This document shows positions 59,733-64,000 of a stretch of 64,000 nt of DNA, one piece after another. The position numbers were made by a program, and so were the translations under genes. A model generated the notes under the pieces. The model saw only the letters and a program-made list of their open reading frames with translations. It ran no database searches and was not told where the DNA came from. Source of the stretch: Dermatemys mawii (taxonomy: Eukaryota; Chordata; Testudines; Dermatemydidae); NCBI GenBank assembly GCA_007922305.1, contig ML677351.1, positions 15,963,119-16,027,118 of the forward strand, given 5' to 3'. Position 1 is the stretch's first letter. Each line of letters begins with the position of its first letter.

Positions 59733-61898
59733 GGTTAGATATCATTGAGGTGTCAAAGTTCTCCCCAAATTCCATCCACCATCTCACTGATCACTGCCTC
59801 CACTGCATAAACATTTATCCTGTGATAAGAAGAAGGAGCAGAACCACACCATTATCCCATTACTCCTTGTCTTCCACCCAGTTTGGCAGGAGAGAGACAT
59901 GAGCAGGAACTGCAATTAGCAATTGTGTGACCACACAGTAAAATGGTTCCTAGAATGTCTTCTTGTGACACAGAACCCTGGGATATGTCCCCTGAAATTG
60001 TAGCACTAATGTTGCATAATAGTGGCAGTGTAGACACATGTACATGGTGTTATATCTATGTCCAACATAGCATATGTAGACACCTGGTGTAAGTATAGGG
60101 AACACATGTACATAGTCCTGTAACTGAATATGCACATTAGTATATACTTTGCATGCCGTGACAGGCAACAACATGCAAAAATCAACATTTTATGTATTGT
60201 CAAAATAGCAGTAAAGGTTCCTTCCACCCATATGCACAAATCAATTTAATCAATTTCTTTAGAAAAAGCCTGCCATAATAGACAACTTGTTTTGCACTTT
60301 GGGGCATGCTGTCAGGAATATATATGCCATGCATCAGACTGATTCAGCTTGGTGCAAGACTTAATGAGGTAGCATACCACCATCACATTTCTGTATTTGC
60401 TAGAACTTCTAGTTAGCAGTTCAGTGCCTCTTATAATATTGAACGTCCTCAGGTTTTAACTACTTTATAGCCACTTGCAATGGGGATTACTCAAAAGTGT
60501 TTAGTAAGACTGGGACCTTGGAAAGTGTCAGTTTTGTAAATCACTGTGATGTACTGACTGCTTTATGTTTTAAATAAATCTACACATGTACGTGCATCCC
60601 TAGTAGAATATATACAAATCCTACTTCTTGGACAAGAGTTAATAAATTGTTACCAAGGCAAAGCCAAAAGAACTGAGAAAGTATCAGATACATTTAAAAA
60701 AAAAACTTTTCTGAATGAAGAAGATCAGGGTAAGCTCAGGATGTTGCAAAATTTAAGAGAGCTAATGTATCCTATGTTGATTAAAGACAAATGATCCACT
60801 TCTTAAGAAAGAAATTATTCTTGTCACTCTAGAACTATGAAGAAGAATCACTGTCTCCCTTCTGATTTTAGCTAGAGTTTTTGTCAATTACTAGAAGTAG
60901 AAAGTAAGTAAAAAGCAGCAACTGGATAGTCCAGAAGATTGAATATCTCTTGCTGCCGATAGTTTATTTTTCTGTAGCAAATAATGGATCTGTGGTCCTT
61001 GAACAATTCAAAGAGATTGCTTTTCAGAATAGCCAGATACTTAACTCCTTAAATATTTCTGAAAACATTTCCAAGGTTGTCCTGTGCAGCTACTGCACTT
61101 GATAGCTCCCATGAGTTGAGTAAATTGCAGTCAACAGTACTTCTTAGCCTCTAAAAATACATTGGTTCACATCTAGAAATGCTCAATATGTAGCTTGCAT
61201 TTCCATGACACTAGTTTTCCTTATGCTCTCTATGTAAGATACAATCATGGAAAAGGGAAATTATGTAACCAAACAGATTTACCATCCTTTCAGTTTGGTG
61301 TCATCTTTTTGCGCAATGTGTGTGTATGTAAAATAATTTATTTTTTTATTTAATATTAGTTTTAAGTAAGACTAGATTAACCTTGTTTTGTTTTTCCCAA
61401 CCTCATAATATTTTGGAGTTTGCAGAAATTGCAAAACTATTTTCCCTGAAATTTAAAACTATGTGGGTTTTTTTCCAAACGAGATTTAAGTTTAAACCAC
61501 CACCTCCAACCTAGTATCTTGTCTGCTGACCAGAACATTTAGGCAAGAAATGAGTATGCCTTATATATGATCATTTCACTATTTACACATAATTTTTCTC
61601 TTTCTGCCTCTTGATGATGAACATTAACTGTAATATGCATTACATTTAGACAAACATTTGAACCCATGAAATTCAAGTGTCTCCAAATAAGGAAAAACAC
61701 CTCCCACATGCACAGAGTGTATATATTTACAGGGGTGATATAGGACTTCTAATAGTTAATTTTTTGTATTTTTTTTCTTTTTTCTTTTCTTTTCAAGTTC
61801 CTAAAGAATTTATTTACTATCTGGAGGATATTTAGAAACTAAATTTTACAGAAAAGACAAATATAGGGCTTAATGTACTATTGTTCAGCTATGCCAGA
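59733..61898. other. Unassigned stretch
   Basis: Minus-strand open frames of 61-77 codons around 59852-60239 overlap each other and have no motif. No named repeat is seen. Confidence 0.4.
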
Positions 61899-61954
61899 TA
61901 GAATCATAGAATCTCAGGATCGGAAGGGGCCTCAGGAGATCATCTAGTCCAGCC
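61899..61954 (-). mobile_element. CR1 LINE terminal tail
   Basis: atagaatcatagaatctcag and then gatcggaaggggcctcagga and gatcatctagtcc are the last 50 bp of CR1 in reverse, including the repeated 8-bp tail. Only this tip is present, next to the DIRS relic. Confidence 0.75.
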
Positions 61955-62300
61955 TGGTCGACCTGAGGGGGCTCCAGAGCTTCCAATCACACAGTGTATT
62001 GCAACATGTCCAGCCAAATACTTTTTAATCCTGGGAAAAGTTCTGAGATTTGTGCAAAATCCCTTTTAGCTCTGAACATTAAGTTCACCCCATTATATGT
62101 TCCCAAGTCATTTCTCCCACCTGGGAGGTGAATCACAATCATATCTGGTACTGCTCATGGTCTACCACTGTGTACAGAAGGGGCATCAGCTGGTCTCATA
62201 ACATGCCTCTCCTCCCATGCCAGCTCTGGACTGCTTCATCACCAACATCCAGCTGTGAACCTCCAAACAATGCACTCAGTGAACAATACTGTTCTCACAG
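61951..62300 (-). pseudogene. SGNH-hydrolase-like fragment of a DIRS-type element
   Basis: SGNH proteins are esterases, and in some DIRS retrotransposons such a domain follows the recombinase. On the minus strand the order is SWHGRRGMLWDQL (about 62220) and, after a frame change, PDMIVIHLPGGRNDLGTYNG (about 62140) and KRDFAQISELFPGLKSIWLD. The block after that (LEALEPPQVDQAG) fits the family's following motif. GGRND holds the GxND catalytic block with an extra residue pair. There are frameshifts and stops, so it is inactive. It is the downstream domain of the same element as the next entry. Confidence 0.7.
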
Positions 62301-62870
62301 CTCTAAACCTTCAGGAATCCAGAATGCAAGCACAAGGTTAAATTAACCCTGATTCCCACTTGGTATCTCACACACATTCTGTATGTTTCAGAATGCCAAT
62401 GCCCAATTGCCTCAACCCCCACGCTCAGGGCTAATTCAGGATTGGCTGCTGCTGCCCCAATCCTGAATTAGTGAGAACCAAATTCACTCTCTGAAAGCCC
62501 CAATCTTATCTGCTCTCATCTTAAAACTGTAACAAACTGGAATGTTGTGAGAGGACTCCTGTCACTGTGAATAAAGAAGGGCCTATCCCTCTCTGGTCTT
62601 CTTGCACCATCTGTTCTTACAGCCTCTACCGGGAAGATCCTGGGCTTCCCACACTCCTGTAAAAGTGAATTCAGCCAAGCCTGCTTGATCCATCTTTGAT
62701 CTCCTCAAGGTTAATATCTTTGATCACCCCTCCCAATGTACATGCCTCAGTTCCATAGGCCTTCCAGAAGAATCCCTACAGGATCAAGGTACTAGCTTGC
62801 TGATCCTAAAAACTCCAAAAAACACTACCAGGAATGCTGCCCTGAACAAGCCCACCTCTTGTCCATAACT
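62300..62870 (-). pseudogene. DIRS-type tyrosine recombinase fragment
   Basis: This enzyme integrates circular DIRS DNA through a tyrosine and the R...H..R triad. On the minus strand, FRAAFLVVFFGVFRISKLV is at 62850-62793, the first catalytic Arg region (usually FFGAFRVSEL). RPFFIHSDRSPLTTFQFVTV follows at about 62610-62550. Then SH-stop-FRIGAA follows (the HSFRIGAA motif, His and Arg present but the Ser codon now TAA, about 62475), and HWHSETYRMCVRY (about 62390-62370), which holds the candidate catalytic Tyr. The pieces lie in different frames with stops. The gag and reverse transcriptase parts of the element are absent. Upstream decayed sequence reaches about 62920. Confidence 0.8.
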
Positions 62871-62920
62871 ACACATGGGCTATAAGATCTGTACCAGATC
62901 CCTAAAAGTTGATACACACT

Positions 62921-63824
62921 AAGTTCCACTAGCATATCAAAATTAGGGTAAAGGATAATTTAGCATTTGATTTTTAGCATTAGATTTCAATGCACTGACC
63001 ATATTAACTAGTTTTAACTGAAGTGATTTTGTTAGGACTATTAAAAAAAACTCAGATATTTTGACTAGTAGCACTTTTATATTTTCTTTAAGGATTAAGA
63101 GCTTGGATATATGTATTTCCTCTCAACTCAAACAATATTTTTAAATGCACAGCTTTTAATGGTCTTGAAAACATCTACCATGGTAAAGAGGCAAAGACAA
63201 TTCAGCTGTAGAAAAACTAATATTCTTAGACAAGAAAGAGAAACAGTCTAATTAAGAGACATATGTAGTCCTATTAAATTGATATAGTTGAATCAACTGT
63301 GTTGATACAACATGGCTTTACCTCCCTTGGAGTGGTTTATGTTAAACATTTGAACAGCCATGGAGGATGAAACGGAGATGACAGCCTCCCAGCTTGATGT
63401 CCCAGTTAGAGGTCATCCTGATGGAGAATCAGCAAGAAAAATTGTTCTGTTTAGCAGATGTGATATAACATCAACAGGTCCAGTTGTGTATGTGAATCTC
63501 TTATCTTTATTAGAAAGATATTTGTATAGAATACTACCCAAATGCAACAGGAATGAAAGAGATACAGTACTATAAAAGAGGTATGTCATACATTTGTACA
63601 ATAATATTTTCCCATTCTGCATAACAGCTTTATAAATAGTGACAATAGATCATTTTGATGCAGTATCTATATTTTATTACTACTGATGCCGATTGGCTTC
63701 TAATTGTGCATACAGTTAGTCTATGATGAACTATCCCATTAGGTTTGTAATCTTAAACTTCCTCCTTGCTGCACACCTCCCTACAAGCTGCTTATTGATT
63801 TCCAGTCTATTATGTCTTATTTTT
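62921..63824. other. Unassigned stretch
   Basis: No gene or named repeat is visible. Confidence 0.4.
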
Positions 63825-63925
63825 TAGACTGAAACCTCTTTAGGGCAAGAACAGTCATTGTTTATAGAGTACTGAGCACAATTGGTCTTCAATCTGTCTG
63901 GGGCCTCTAACTGCTAATATAAATG
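63825..63925 (+). repeat. Ancient retroposon tail (L3/CR1-like)
   Basis: The words tttagactgaaacctcttta, gggcaagaacagtcattgtt, agtactgagcacaattggtc and ctggggcctctaactgctaa, then tataaatg, follow a common tetrapod LINE/SINE 3' end as I remember it (ttagattgtaagctctttgg, gggcctctaggtgctac). It is old and partial. Confidence 0.5.
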
Positions 63926-64000
63926 TATCCATAATGTGATTCATTAGTATTCATTTTTAAAGAGTCTATTAGTGTGGTATGGAGGTGTTATTTATATAAA

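Noticed and set aside
1..64000. CRISPR array, rRNA genes, bacterial operons
   Set aside because: No regular spacer arrays, rRNA words or dense coding; the window is vertebrate nuclear DNA.

Overview
The window looks like non-coding DNA from a reptile genome, most probably a turtle. It is AT-rich and has no long intact coding frames. Its repeats are those of sauropsids: CR1 LINEs with turtle-type 3' ends, a tRNA-derived SINE with a CR1 tail like the cryptodiran turtle SINE, Penelope-like pieces, many short hAT elements with 8-bp target duplications, and old MIR-like copies. I recognised no exon of a host gene. The window is either intergenic or the inside of a large intron. Family names rest on remembered consensus sequences and motifs, since no search was possible.

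Layout. 0-13 kb: mostly unassigned DNA with LTR-like blocks (about 3.96-4.56, 8.83-9.49 and 10.23-10.99 kb), MIR-like pieces, and two small hAT elements with target duplications (3863-3947, 11875-12056). 13.6-18.8 kb: a tRNA-SINE, a CR1 endonuclease fragment, a CR1 3' end abutting a Penelope-like fragment with GIY-YIG-type coding, a MIR, a hAT end and an LTR-like block. 19.5-20.5 kb: a pogo/Tigger-like element stuffed with GC-rich tandem repeats. 23-25 kb: two palindromic repeats of Penelope-end type. 26.3-28.5 kb: the longest CR1 copy (minus strand, reverse transcriptase with FADD), split by a fold-back insertion. 30.3-35.5 kb: a minus-strand LINE of the craniofacial-development-protein-2-like type, whose endonuclease and reverse transcriptase halves are separated by 2.2 kb carrying a plus-strand gene. 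36.8-37.2 kb: a recent 222-bp tandem duplication. 44.3-46.1 kb: a hAT element whose two ends both derive from the transposase 3' end. 49.7-50.4 kb: a 40-bp minisatellite and a hAT element. 52-53.3 kb: an L2-like LINE piece and a GC-rich TTTAAA repeat block. 56 kb: a CR1 3' end split by a hAT. 58.5-59.4 kb: a PIF/Harbinger transposase relic. 62-62.9 kb: a DIRS-type relic with tyrosine recombinase and SGNH-hydrolase coding.

The most notable locus is 32830-34508. It encodes a cysteine-rich, possibly DDE-like protein of about 545-560 residues that I cannot tie to a named family. It carries only one in-frame stop and one small frameshift, inside a LINE that is far more decayed. It is probably the main gene of a poorly described mobile element, or a recently lost gene. 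The genes here do not form a pathway; they are layers of insertions, and the nesting gives their relative ages.
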